From JAAYHV01 sp035268985 (GTDB lineage Bacteria > Bacillota > Clostridia > Peptostreptococcales > Anaerovoracaceae), in assembly GCA_035268985.1 (NCBI GenBank), contig DATFJV010000127.1, positions 44,923 to 108,922 on the forward strand: a DNA stretch of 64,000 nucleotides, in the 5' to 3' direction. The notes beneath the pieces are model-generated. The model was not told the origin of the DNA, ran no database searches, and saw nothing but the letters and a program-made list of their open reading frames with translations. Shown in pieces: positions 17,073-26,972 of this stretch. Position 1 is the stretch's first letter. Each line of letters begins with the position of its first letter. The translations under genes and the position numbers were made by a program.

Positions 17073-18105
17073 CAGAATTTAAATAATCTCGCAATAGGTT
17101 CAAATCTAGTTTAACCAGTTTGCATTTTCCAATTTCTGTAGGTACTATGATGTTAATCTTATCTCTGTTTATACGTTTCGACATTATTGCGTAATTATAT
17201 AGATCCTCAACTGAGTAATTGATCTCAGTATTAAATCCTAAGTCATTTAGTAGCAAATTTAATTCTTCAGAGATATCGTTATCAGTCAAATTCATGTTAT
17301 AGGCTGCTTTTGCTTCGAAAACCATGCCTGCTGCTATTGCATGTCCATGAGAAATACTATAGCCGCTAAGCTTTTCAATTGCATGACCTATAAGATGACC
17401 AAAGCTTAGAAGTTGCCTTAAACTTTCTTCGTACTGGTCTGCTTCTACAATGGACTTTTTAATTGAAACGCAACGTTCAATAACATAATTATAGGAATTA
17501 CTTTTAATTGGAGATAACAAATTTTTATCAGTTACCACAGCGTTTTTAACAGCTTCTGCAATTCCATCCATTCGTTTAACGGTTGGTAAAGTATTAAATA
17601 CCATAGGGTCGCATAATACTATTAAAGGATTCCAAAAGCTACCAACAAGATTTTTACCCCTTAGTAAGTTAATGCCGGTTTTTCCGCCTACGGAAGAATC
17701 TAAAGAGGCAAGGTAAGAAGTTGGAATTTGCACATATTTGATTCCTCTCATATAAGAGGAAGCAACAAAACCTGCTAAATCACCGACAACACCACCCCCT
17801 AGAGCGATTATACAGTCAAATTTTGTGAGACCTTCATCTCCAATGGCTTCAATTATATTAGCGTAATTAGCTAGGCTTTTTGAGTGTTCTCCAGGAGGAA
17901 ATACTACCTTAGAAGTTATATAACCGGCGTTTTCCAGACTAGATTTTACCTTACTCGCATAAAGGGAATTTACTGTACTATCAGTGATAATACAAAGCTT
18001 ACAGGGTTTTAAATACTCCAATAAGTATTTGCCCAATGAATTAAGTAAATTTTCTTCAATAATTACATCGTAAGATGGATTTGTATTTATAGATATTTTA
18101 GTCAT
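17062..18105 (-). CDS. aroB: 3-Dehydroquinate synthase
   Basis: 347 aa. NAD-binding and metal-site motifs of AroB are visible: FPPGEHSKSL, LGGGVVGDLAGFVASSYMRG, PTSYLASLDSSVGGKTGIN, SFGHLIGHAIE and SHGHAIAAGM. It converts DAHP to 3-dehydroquinate, the second shikimate step. TTAGGAG lies upstream of the ATG. It stands alone on the minus strand, without other aro genes in the window. Confidence 0.95.
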   Translation of the reverse strand: MTKISINTNPSYDVIIEENLLNSLGKYLLEYLKPCKLCIITDSTVNSLYASKVKSSLENAGYITSKVVFPPGEHSKSLANYANIIEAIGDEGLTKFDCIIALGGGVVGDLAGFVASSYMRGIKYVQIPTSYLASLDSSVGGKTGINLLRGKNLVGSFWNPLIVLCDPMVFNTLPTVKRMDGIAEAVKNAVVTDKNLLSPIKSNSYNYVIERCVSIKKSIVEADQYEESLRQLLSFGHLIGHAIEKLSGYSISHGHAIAAGMVFEAKAAYNMNLTDNDISEELNLLLNDLGFNTEINYSVEDLYNYAIMSKRINRDKINIIVPTEIGKCKLVKLDLNLLRDYLNSGKD

Positions 18106-18170
18106 CTTTAAATCTCCTAACTAATAAATATTAACATAAATAACTTAAAATAACAATGAAGAGGCGTTAA

Positions 18171-21100
18171 ATGATAAAACAAAGTGTTAAAAAGCCATTT
18201 ACCATATTTGTAGCAATGGCAGTAATAATTATACTAGGACTAGTGTCATATATAAGAATGGTTCCGGATTTATTTCCTGAAATGGATTTGCCATATGTTG
18301 TGGTTTTAACACCATATCCAGGTTCTACACCGGAAAAAGTAGAAAGTGAAATTAATAAACCTTTGGAACGATCTTTTATGATGCTGGAAAATATAGAAAA
18401 TGTGCAATCCACAGCAAATTCGAGCTATTCAGTAGTTACTCTTGAATTTAATGAAGAAGCTGATATAAATGATGTGGTTGTAGATATACTCCAAGATATT
18501 AATATGCACGAAGGATCTTGGGACGAAATGATTGGTACTTCTACTATAATGAAGTTAAATCCTAGCATGATTCCGGTCAGCGTTATGGCCGTTGAATATG
18601 AGGGCTACGAGATAAGTGAACTATCGAATTTTCTTGAAGAAGAACTTTTAGATGAACTGGAAGGTGTCACTGGAGTGGCTTCAGTTGATGCAAACGGAAT
18701 ATTGAAAGAAAGAATAATGGTATCAATTAATCAAGCGAAAATTGATAATCTAAATAATAAGATACTTGACGAACTAGATACAACTTTAGCAAATTCAAAA
18801 AATGAGCTCATAAGCCAAAAGAATGCATTAAATGAAGGATTAGTAAAAACCAAAGATGGTTTGGAAGAAATCGATAGTGGCCTTGATCAAGTTAATCAAG
18901 GATTGATAGGTATACAAGTTAGCAAAAGTCTTATTGATGGATTGGAAAATGTAGAAGATAGTGATGAATTAGATGATTTTATTGAAGAAAATGAAGTTGA
19001 ACTTCCAATAGACGAGAATACTTTAACTCAATATACTACATTTAAAGAAAATTTAGACAGCCAAGAAAAAGAATTGCTTGAAACAAAGGAAACTCTTGAA
19101 AATTCAAAATCAGAGCTATTATCCACACAAGATACCATGATTGAAGCACAAGGACAACTAAGCGAAGCTTTAATTTCAATTGATGAACAAGCTAAAGAAG
19201 CTAGAAATCAAGCGGACATATCGGACAAGATAACCATAGATACGGTAGTGAATCTATTGAAAGCACAAAATTTTGACATGCCAGCTGGTTATGTAGGAGA
19301 AACTGATGATAGATTATTAATTAGCGTAGGTGATAAAGTAACCTCTCTTGATGCACTTAACAATCTTCTGTTAATGAATGTGGAGTTAGGAGATATTGAG
19401 GATATTAGATTAAAAGATGTGGCAGATGTATCTTTTGAAGACAACTCCAATTCAATATATGCTAATTTAAATGGAAACTCTAGTGTTATGCTAATGCTGT
19501 CAAAGCAGTCTAATTACGCAACTGCTTTGGTTTCTGGAAACATAAATAACAAAATTAACGAGCTTGAAAATCGTTATGAGGGCTTAAATCTAGTCCCATT
19601 AATGGATCAAGGTGAGTACATAAATGTAATGATAGCATCAATCTTAAAGAGTTTAATTTTTGGGGCTTTGTTTGCAATAATAATACTGTTTATATTTTTA
19701 AAAGATTTTAAACCTACTATTATTACCATAGCTAGTATACCGATATCCTTACTCTTTGCCATATTTTTAATGTATATGTTTGGGGTAAGTATAAACTTGA
19801 TATCTATATCAGGTTTAGCGGTAGCCGTTGGTATGATTGTTGATAACTCGGTTGTTGTTATTGAGAATATTTATAGACTGAGAATGGATGGTTTCTCTGT
19901 AATAAAGGCATGTTATGCAGGTGCAAAGCAAGTTGCAGGAGCTATAACTGCATCTACATTGACAACTGTTTCAGTTTTTATACCGATTATCTTCATTCAA
20001 GGATTAACAAAGCAACTGTTTTCAGATATGGCTATAACGGTAGCAGTATCGTTGATTGCCAGCTTGATTGTTGGATTAACCTTAGTGCCTGCTATGTCAT
20101 CAAAATTGCTAGTTAATACTATACCTAAGGAACCCAAAATAAACAAGCTTGCAACTAAATACAAGGAGACTCTAAGTTGGGCTCTTCATCATAAAGTATC
20201 GGTGTTAACAGGAGTAATATTGTTACTTGTTATAACTGGATCGACATTGATTTCAAAAGGTTTTATCTTTATGCCTGAAATGAATTCACCACAGGTAAAT
20301 GTGGAAGTGGACTTTGCAGAGGATATAACATATGAAGTCATGAGCAAAAATGCAGATGAAATAGTTGGTGAAATATCTCAAATAGAAGGCGTAAGTGACG
20401 TTGGAACAATGATGGGAAACAACATGAGTGGTATGGAAATGGACGCTACTGACTATACTAATATAACCATGTATGTATTACTTGATATTGACAGTAATGT
20501 AAAAAGCAATGATGTTGAAAAAGCAATTGGCGAAATAAAAGTTCCCAAAGGAACCTCAATAAGTGCTGAAGGATCAGATGCATCTGATTTTACAGCTGCA
20601 ATGGGAGGAGAGGGAGTTTCAATTGACGTAAAGGGAACAGATTTGTATGAATTACAAGAGGCTGCGTTAAGTATTAGTGAAAAACTTGAAACTGTAGAAG
20701 GAATAGAAACTGTAAATAACGGTTTAGATGATTCTGAACCAGAGCTACATTTTGTTGTTAATAAGAATGAAGCTATGAAAGATAACTTAATGATAGCATC
20801 AATATATGGAGCGATTAGTGAGAAATTAAACAACGAAAAATCAGCAACAGATATTTATATAGATGATAAGAACTATGAAGTAGTTGTATCTGCTAAGGAA
20901 AACAAAAATATTACGAGGGAAGAATTGGAAAACTTGACAATCAACGATACAAGTATGACAGGTGAAGACATAAGCGTTAATCTAGCAGATATAACAGAAA
21001 CTATAGAAAGAAATACTTTAAGTGAGATTAATAGAAAGAATCAAAATAGAATTATAACGGTTGGTGGAACCTTAGAAGAAGGTTACAATATAACGTTAAC

Positions 21101-21734
21101 AACGTCAAATGCAGAAAAAGCCATCGGGGAACTAGAATTACCGGAAGGTATAACTGTTGAATTTCATGGAGAAAATGAAACCGTTATGGACGGAATGAAT
21201 AAATTAACTATAATGCTTTTACTTGGAGTTGTCTTTATATATTTGATTATGGTTGCACAATTCCAATCCTTAAAGTCTCCTTTTATTATAATGTTTACCA
21301 TACCATTAGCAATGACAGGAGGTTTTCTAGCTTTGCTTGTTACTAATAGTTATCTTAGTGTGGTTGCTATGATAGGAATGGTAATGCTTGTAGGAATAAT
21401 AGTTAATAATGGAATTGTACTTGTGGATTATACCAATCAGTTAAGAGCTAGAGGTAGAAAGAAGAAAGATGCTTTAACAGAAGCAGGAATTACAAGAATG
21501 AGACCTATACTTATGACAAGCTTGACAACTGTCTGTGGACTTATAGTAATGGCGTTAGGGAGAGAAATGGGAACAGAAATGATGCAGCCTTTGGCCATCG
21601 TTTGCATAGGTGGACTTATTTATGCTACGCTAATGACACTATACATAGTACCGTGTATATATGATTTATTACATGGAGAAGAATATAAAATTGTTAGGGA
21701 AGAAGAATTAGACGTTAGTGATATAATAGTCTAG
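18171..21734 (+). CDS. HAE1-type RND efflux permease with coiled-coil insert
   Basis: 1187 aa, longer than AcrB-type pumps (about 1040). TM1 at about 12-30 leads into PDLFPEMDLPYVVV and TPYPGSTPEKVESEI, typical of HAE1. A charged heptad-like insert spans about 195-365 within the first extracellular porter region (KNELISQKNALNEGL, ELLETKETLENSKSELLS). The usual TM bundle follows (GMIVDNSVVVIENIYR with the proton-relay Asp), then a second porter half and a C-terminal TM bundle (VGIIVNNGIVLVDYTNQLR). No membrane-fusion protein or outer-membrane gene is nearby, as expected for a monoderm. The substrate is unknown. Confidence 0.9.
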   Translation: MIKQSVKKPFTIFVAMAVIIILGLVSYIRMVPDLFPEMDLPYVVVLTPYPGSTPEKVESEINKPLERSFMMLENIENVQSTANSSYSVVTLEFNEEADINDVVVDILQDINMHEGSWDEMIGTSTIMKLNPSMIPVSVMAVEYEGYEISELSNFLEEELLDELEGVTGVASVDANGILKERIMVSINQAKIDNLNNKILDELDTTLANSKNELISQKNALNEGLVKTKDGLEEIDSGLDQVNQGLIGIQVSKSLIDGLENVEDSDELDDFIEENEVELPIDENTLTQYTTFKENLDSQEKELLETKETLENSKSELLSTQDTMIEAQGQLSEALISIDEQAKEARNQADISDKITIDTVVNLLKAQNFDMPAGYVGETDDRLLISVGDKVTSLDALNNLLLMNVELGDIEDIRLKDVADVSFEDNSNSIYANLNGNSSVMLMLSKQSNYATALVSGNINNKINELENRYEGLNLVPLMDQGEYINVMIASILKSLIFGALFAIIILFIFLKDFKPTIITIASIPISLLFAIFLMYMFGVSINLISISGLAVAVGMIVDNSVVVIENIYRLRMDGFSVIKACYAGAKQVAGAITASTLTTVSVFIPIIFIQGLTKQLFSDMAITVAVSLIASLIVGLTLVPAMSSKLLVNTIPKEPKINKLATKYKETLSWALHHKVSVLTGVILLLVITGSTLISKGFIFMPEMNSPQVNVEVDFAEDITYEVMSKNADEIVGEISQIEGVSDVGTMMGNNMSGMEMDATDYTNITMYVLLDIDSNVKSNDVEKAIGEIKVPKGTSISAEGSDASDFTAAMGGEGVSIDVKGTDLYELQEAALSISEKLETVEGIETVNNGLDDSEPELHFVVNKNEAMKDNLMIASIYGAISEKLNNEKSATDIYIDDKNYEVVVSAKENKNITREELENLTINDTSMTGEDISVNLADITETIERNTLSEINRKNQNRIITVGGTLEEGYNITLTTSNAEKAIGELELPEGITVEFHGENETVMDGMNKLTIMLLLGVVFIYLIMVAQFQSLKSPFIIMFTIPLAMTGGFLALLVTNSYLSVVAMIGMVMLVGIIVNNGIVLVDYTNQLRARGRKKKDALTEAGITRMRPILMTSLTTVCGLIVMALGREMGTEMMQPLAIVCIGGLIYATLMTLYIVPCIYDLLHGEEYKIVREEELDVSDIIV

Positions 21735-21742
21735 GGTGATAT

Positions 21743-22894
21743 ATGAATTTAACAAAAGAAAACATGAAAAAGATTTTATTTTTAATAACATTTGCAGCAA
21801 TCCTTGTATTGGTGGCGTTTAAGTTAGATACGATTTTCTCTGCCTTAGGGGGTATTATAAGTATTTTTAGTCCATTTATACTAGGTGGATCCATAGCATT
21901 TGTAATCAATGTCCCCATGACAGCAATAGAGAGAAAGCTTTTCCCCGATGAAAAATTAACTACCCAAAAAAAGAAATCAAGGGCAAGAATTATCAGCCTA
22001 GTTATATCAACGTTGATAATATTTGCTTTTATAATTTTAGTTATATTATGGGTGGTACCTGAACTTGGTGTTTCATTGTACAATTTTGCAGTTTCTTTAC
22101 AATATGTTGTACCAGATTTCACGGATTGGCTTAATAATATTTCAGCGGGAAATGAAAATATTAATGATTTCATTAGTAATGTAACTTCTAATTTTGATGA
22201 AATATCAGATAATATAATTACATTTTTACAAGAAGGTGCTGTGGAACTTTTGTCTTCAGGAGTAACTATAGTCTCAACAATTGCAGGAGCAATTTTTAGC
22301 ACTATTATTGGAATCGTTTTTGCCTGCTATATACTAGCACAAAAGGAAAATTTAAACAGGCAATTCAAAAAAGTTACGAAAGCCATATTTAATGAAAAAG
22401 TAAATGGCATATCGTTAAAAATCTTTAAGATGATTTATGATTCTTTTTATAACTTCTTAAGTGGTCAATGTATTGAAGGCTTAATCACAGGGGCTATGTT
22501 TTTCATAGTGCTTACAATTTTCAATTATCCATATGCCGAAGTGATCGCAGTAGTCGTTGGAGTTTCAACATTAATTCCGATATTTGGAGCTATTATAGGA
22601 ACGATAATAGGAGCAATATTTGTTCTTACAGTAGAACCTATAAGAGTAATATCATATTTAATAATTTCAATAATATTACAGCAGATAGAAGGGAATGTTA
22701 TTTATCCTCATATTGTTGGCAATAGATTGGGATTACCCTCTGTTTGGGTGCTAGTTGCCGTTACGGTGGGAGGTAGTTTGTTTGGTGTGGCTGGAATGAT
22801 ATTGTTTATACCTATAACATCAGTGTTTTATCAACTGTTTAGGGAATGGGTAAATAATAGAGTTAAACAGAAAGGAGAGGCTTTGCCTGAATAA
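21743..22894 (+). CDS. AI-2E family (UPF0118) transporter
   Basis: 383 aa with about seven to eight membrane helices. N-terminal LGGIISIFSPFILGGSIAFVINVPM and C-terminal GVSTLIPIFGAIIGTIIGAI plus QQIEGNVIYPHIVGNRLGL are hallmark segments of the PerM/YdiK family. Some members export AI-2 and others act in Na+/H+ exchange; the substrate here is unknown. It starts 8 nt after the RND gene and ends 2 nt before rho. Confidence 0.9.
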   Translation: MNLTKENMKKILFLITFAAILVLVAFKLDTIFSALGGIISIFSPFILGGSIAFVINVPMTAIERKLFPDEKLTTQKKKSRARIISLVISTLIIFAFIILVILWVVPELGVSLYNFAVSLQYVVPDFTDWLNNISAGNENINDFISNVTSNFDEISDNIITFLQEGAVELLSSGVTIVSTIAGAIFSTIIGIVFACYILAQKENLNRQFKKVTKAIFNEKVNGISLKIFKMIYDSFYNFLSGQCIEGLITGAMFFIVLTIFNYPYAEVIAVVVGVSTLIPIFGAIIGTIIGAIFVLTVEPIRVISYLIISIILQQIEGNVIYPHIVGNRLGLPSVWVLVAVTVGGSLFGVAGMILFIPITSVFYQLFREWVNNRVKQKGEALPE

Positions 22895-22896
22895 TT

Positions 22897-24060
22897 ATGA
22901 CAGAAGAAATAATAAAGGAAAAAACTCAAAATCAAGAAGAGAGACCGGAAGTAGAAGGTATATTGGATATAGCAGATGGAGGGTTCGGGTTTTTGAGATT
23001 TAATAATTACCTAACATCTCAAAAAGATGTTTATGTATCCCCTGCTCAGATAAGAAGGTTTAGGCTAAAAACAGGAGACAAAGTAAAAGGCGTATCCAGG
23101 CTTCCCAAAGAGTCGGAGAGATTTGGAGCCCTTTTGTATGTACTTTCGGTTAACGGGGAAGATCCAGAAGTTTCCAAAAAAAGGGCAAACTTCGATGATT
23201 TAACCCCAATATTCCCAAAGGAAAAATTGTCTTTGGAAGAATCAAGCATAGAACTTTCAACAAGAATAATCGATTTAGTTGCGCCAATAGGCAAAGGGCA
23301 AAGAGGCTTAATTGTGGCGCCTCCAAAAGCGGGTAAGACAGTTTTGCTTAAAAAAATTGCACATAGCATGGAAAGACAGTATCCAGAGATTGAAATAATA
23401 GTACTTTTGGTAGATGAAAGACCAGAAGAAGTTACTGATATGAAAAGGTCATTGGAAAGAGGTGAAGTAATTTACTCGACTTTTGACGAAGTACCAGCAC
23501 ACCACGTTAAAGTCGCTGAAATGGTGTTAAATAGGGCAAAAAGATTGGCTGAGCATGGTTCAGACGTAGTCATCTTGTTAGATAGTATTACCAGGTTAGC
23601 TAGAGCATATAACATGGTAGTACCGTCGTCTGGGAGAACACTTTCAGGTGGGCTTGATCCTGGAGCTTTGCATCCGCCTAAAAAATTCTTTGGTGCTGCA
23701 AGAAATATCGAGGAAGGTGGAAGTATTACAATACTAGCCACGGCATTAGTTGATACAGGCAGCAAAATGGATGATGTAATTTACGAAGAGTTTAAAGGCA
23801 CTGGAAATATGGAACTTCATTTGGATAGAAAACTTAGTGAAAGAAGAATCTTCCCGGCCATTGAATTGAACAAATCGGGCACAAGGAGAGAAGATTTGCT
23901 TTTAAGTAAAGATGAATTTTCAGCAATGTGGAAAATAAGAAGAGCGTTGTCCAACGGTAGCGTACAAGAAATTACAGAAACAATAATTGATAATATTTCT
24001 CATACAAAAAATAATAAGGATTTTGTCAAGATTATTCAAAAGACAAAACTTGGGGAATAA
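22897..24060 (+). CDS. rho: Transcription termination factor Rho
   Basis: A 387-aa, compact Rho. The cold-shock-like RNA-binding domain (GILDIADGGFGFLRF, DVYVSPAQIRRF) is followed by the RecA-type ATPase with APPKAGKT at about 140-147, VDERPEEVTDM and DSITRLARAYN. It lacks the long insertion seen in some Gram-positive Rho proteins. The clear AAAGGAGAGG site lies 18 nt upstream of the ATG, farther than ideal, so the exact start is slightly uncertain. Confidence 0.95.
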   Translation: MTEEIIKEKTQNQEERPEVEGILDIADGGFGFLRFNNYLTSQKDVYVSPAQIRRFRLKTGDKVKGVSRLPKESERFGALLYVLSVNGEDPEVSKKRANFDDLTPIFPKEKLSLEESSIELSTRIIDLVAPIGKGQRGLIVAPPKAGKTVLLKKIAHSMERQYPEIEIIVLLVDERPEEVTDMKRSLERGEVIYSTFDEVPAHHVKVAEMVLNRAKRLAEHGSDVVILLDSITRLARAYNMVVPSSGRTLSGGLDPGALHPPKKFFGAARNIEEGGSITILATALVDTGSKMDDVIYEEFKGTGNMELHLDRKLSERRIFPAIELNKSGTRREDLLLSKDEFSAMWKIRRALSNGSVQEITETIIDNISHTKNNKDFVKIIQKTKLGE

Positions 24061-24071
24061 AGAGGTGATTA

Positions 24072-25094
24072 ATGGATTTAAAAAAAGTTTTTTTAAAAGA
24101 CTCCTGTCCAAGTAAAATAGGGGGGCAAGCAATTATGGAAGGTGTTATGATGAAAAGTTCAGATAGAACTGCCATAGCAATCAGACTTCCTGATAATAGA
24201 ATATATTTAAAAACTGAGAAAAACAAAAAACTAGGGAAACTTTCAAAGGTGCCAATTTTGAGAGGAGTAGTTGTATTTATTAATTCTTTAGTTACAGGAA
24301 CAAAGACTTTAATGAAATCAGCAGAAATCCTGGAAAATTATACCGAAGAGGTTGAAGAAAATACAGCATTTGAAAGATGGCTTGAGAAGAGTTTTGGTAA
24401 AGAACACTCTTGGAATATATTAATAACAATAACTGTTATAATTTCTCTTCTATTTACGATAGGAGTCTTCATTTTATTTCCCACGGCAGCTGTAAATTGG
24501 GTTGGAATATTTACAGATTCTTCCACGCTATTAAATTTGATAGAAGGAATATTTAGAATTGTGCTATTTGTAGTGTATATACTTCTCATATCAAAAATGG
24601 AGGATATAAAAAGGGTTTTCCAATACCATGGGGCAGAGCATAAAACTATTCATTGTCTTGAAAATGAACTAGAATTGACGCCAGAAAATGCAAAACAATT
24701 TTACACATTACACCCAAGATGTGGGACCAGTTTTTTAATGTTTGTAATGGTTATTAGCCTTATTATATTTTCACTATTGGGATGGCCTGATTTGTTACTT
24801 AGAATACTATCAAGAATAGTGTTAATTCCTATAGTTGCAGGATTAAGCTATGAGCTTTTAAAGTGGGCAGGAAGAAGCGATAATGTCCTAGTCAGAATAC
24901 TTAGTATGCCTGGTCTTTATTTGCAAAAATTAACCACAAAAGAGCCTGAAAAAAATCAGTTAGAAGTGGCTATTGTATCTGTAAAAGCCGTACTTGTCGA
25001 TGAAAGCTATCCATGTGTAGAAGGAATAGTGGATTTAAATGCCAATATTATACAAGACGAGGGAAAGTCAGATGACGATAAGAGAACTGATTAA
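24072..25094 (+). CDS. yqhQ: YqhQ/DUF1385 family membrane protein
   Basis: 340 aa. The conserved N-terminal block is GGQAIMEGVMMKSSDRTAIA. Several membrane helices flank FQYHGAEHKTIHCLE and LHPRCGTSFLMFV, whose histidines and cysteine suggest a metal site. The family is conserved beside prmC in Clostridia; its biochemical role is not established. An AGAGGTG site precedes the ATG. It overlaps prmC by 23 nt. Confidence 0.9.
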   Translation: MDLKKVFLKDSCPSKIGGQAIMEGVMMKSSDRTAIAIRLPDNRIYLKTEKNKKLGKLSKVPILRGVVVFINSLVTGTKTLMKSAEILENYTEEVEENTAFERWLEKSFGKEHSWNILITITVIISLLFTIGVFILFPTAAVNWVGIFTDSSTLLNLIEGIFRIVLFVVYILLISKMEDIKRVFQYHGAEHKTIHCLENELELTPENAKQFYTLHPRCGTSFLMFVMVISLIIFSLLGWPDLLLRILSRIVLIPIVAGLSYELLKWAGRSDNVLVRILSMPGLYLQKLTTKEPEKNQLEVAIVSVKAVLVDESYPCVEGIVDLNANIIQDEGKSDDDKRTD

Positions 25095-25920
25095 CTTAGG
25101 TGTTTTAAAGTTGAACAGCTGTAATATTAAAAATTCTAAAAATGAGGCAAGATTACTAATGTGCCATATTTTAAAATTTACATACAGCGACCTATTTTTG
25201 AAAATGGAAAATAATATTGATGAAGATTATATTAAAAACTATTTGAGCTTAATAAGCAAAAGATGTGAAGGTGTACCATTACAGCAAATAACAAAAATAC
25301 AAGAATTTATGGGACTAAAATTGAAAGTGAATAGTAAAGTTCTTATTCCTAGAAGAGAAACTGAAGAGCTAGTAGAGCAGGTCCTAAAGAGAATTAAAAA
25401 TAATTTCAAAGTACTTGATTTATGTGCAGGTAGCGGTGCCATAGGAATAGCGATTGCAAGACTTTCCAATGCAAGTGTAATATGCGTTGATATTAGCAAA
25501 GAAGCCCTATTGGTAGCAGAAGAAAATACAATAATTAACGGTGTTTCAGAAAAAGTTAGATTGCTTCAAAGTGATATGTTCGAAAATATTAATGAAGAAT
25601 TTGATATTATAGTATCAAACCCGCCCTATATAAAAACCCATGACATAAATAATTTAGAAAAAGAAGTTAAGGCACATGAACCTTTAATAGCATTAGATGG
25701 TGGAATGGATGGATTAAAATATTATGGGCTTATTGTAAATGAAGCTTTTAAACATCTTAAAAGAGAAGGTTTGTTAGCATTGGAAATAGGGTTTGATCAA
25801 GGGGAAGAAATAAAGCACATATTTGAAAATAGTGGATACTATAAAGATATTATCATCTTAAAAGATCTTTCAGGTAAAGATAGAATATTGATGGCTCAAA
25901 AAAAGGAGGCAGAAGAATGA
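25072..25920 (+). CDS. prmC: Release factor glutamine methyltransferase PrmC
   Basis: 282 aa from the ATG at 25072, which has GAGGGAAAG upstream and gives the usual TIRELINLGVLKL start; an in-frame ATG at 25039 lies deep in yqhQ and is unlikely. SAM loop VLDLCAGSGAIGIAIA and the catalytic NPPY (SNPPYIKTHD) are intact. It N5-methylates the GGQ glutamine of RF1/RF2. prfA, usually adjacent, is 6 kb downstream here. Confidence 0.94.
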   Translation: MTIRELINLGVLKLNSCNIKNSKNEARLLMCHILKFTYSDLFLKMENNIDEDYIKNYLSLISKRCEGVPLQQITKIQEFMGLKLKVNSKVLIPRRETEELVEQVLKRIKNNFKVLDLCAGSGAIGIAIARLSNASVICVDISKEALLVAEENTIINGVSEKVRLLQSDMFENINEEFDIIVSNPPYIKTHDINNLEKEVKAHEPLIALDGGMDGLKYYGLIVNEAFKHLKREGLLALEIGFDQGEEIKHIFENSGYYKDIIILKDLSGKDRILMAQKKEAEE

Positions 25921-26972
25921 AATTAGCTATAATATTTGGAGGGAAGTCTCCAGAGCATGAAATTTCATGTAAATCAGCAGTAACTATTTTGGGATGGCTA
26001 GATAAAAGTAAATATGAAGTATTAAAAATTGGAATAACAAAAGAGGGCGATTGGTTATTAACAGAGGCTCCTTTGGAAGATATAAAAAATTGTAAGTGGG
26101 AAAATGTATCATCAAATAAGAAAATATTCATAAATCCAAGTCCTAAGGACAAAGAATTTATTACAAATGATGGTAATAAATATTTAATTGACTGTGTATT
26201 TCCTGTGCTACATGGAGAACACGGAGAAGATGGAGATATTCAAGGATTATTGGAACTGATGGAAATCCCTTATGTAGGGCCAAAGGTGAAGTCATCGGCC
26301 TGCTGTATGGATAAATCATTTACTAAGCAGATAGCATCATCTACAGGAATTAAGATGGCTAAACATATAGTGATTAATAAATTTGATTTCGAAAAAGACA
26401 AGGGAAAAACCTTGACTGAAATTGAAAGTTTCCATAACGGAAAATTCCCATTGTTTGTAAAACCTTGTTCCACAGGTTCATCTGTAGGAGTCTCTAAGGT
26501 TCAGGAAACAAAGGACTTGAAGCATGCTTTAGTAGAATCGTTTAAATACGATAGCAAGTCTTTCGTTGAAGAAATGGTAGTCGGAAGAGAAATTGAAGTA
26601 GCTGTTTTAGGAAACAATAATCCTAAAGCTACTTTGCCTGGAGAGATAATTTCAGCAGGAGAGTTTTACGATTACGATTCTAAATATAATAACCCTAACT
26701 CAGTGGCGGAATTAGCCATTAATCTTACAGAAGATAAAATAACCGATTTCAGAGAATCTGCAATAAAACTATATGAGGCACTAAATTGTAAAGGAATGGC
26801 ACGAGTCGATTTTTTCTTAAATAAAGAAAATGATATAATTTTCAATGAAATCAATACTATACCTGGTTTTACAAATATTAGCATGTATCCTAAACTATGG
26901 AACGAAGAGGGTCTTACTGGCGAAGAATTGGTGGAGGAGCTAATTAAATTAGCTGTGGATAATGAAAGATAA
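25917..26972 (+). CDS. ddl: D-alanine--D-alanine ligase
   Basis: A 351-aa ATP-grasp enzyme. Motifs are GGKSPEHEISCKSA, HGEHGEDGDIQG, FVKPCSTGSSVGVSKV and FNEINTIPGFTNISMYP. It makes the D-Ala-D-Ala end of peptidoglycan precursors. The ATG overlaps the prmC TGA (ATGA) with AAGGAGG upstream, so it is translationally coupled. The residue determining D-Ala versus D-Lac was not resolved by eye. Confidence 0.95.
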   Translation: MKLAIIFGGKSPEHEISCKSAVTILGWLDKSKYEVLKIGITKEGDWLLTEAPLEDIKNCKWENVSSNKKIFINPSPKDKEFITNDGNKYLIDCVFPVLHGEHGEDGDIQGLLELMEIPYVGPKVKSSACCMDKSFTKQIASSTGIKMAKHIVINKFDFEKDKGKTLTEIESFHNGKFPLFVKPCSTGSSVGVSKVQETKDLKHALVESFKYDSKSFVEEMVVGREIEVAVLGNNNPKATLPGEIISAGEFYDYDSKYNNPNSVAELAINLTEDKITDFRESAIKLYEALNCKGMARVDFFLNKENDIIFNEINTIPGFTNISMYPKLWNEEGLTGEELVEELIKLAVDNER

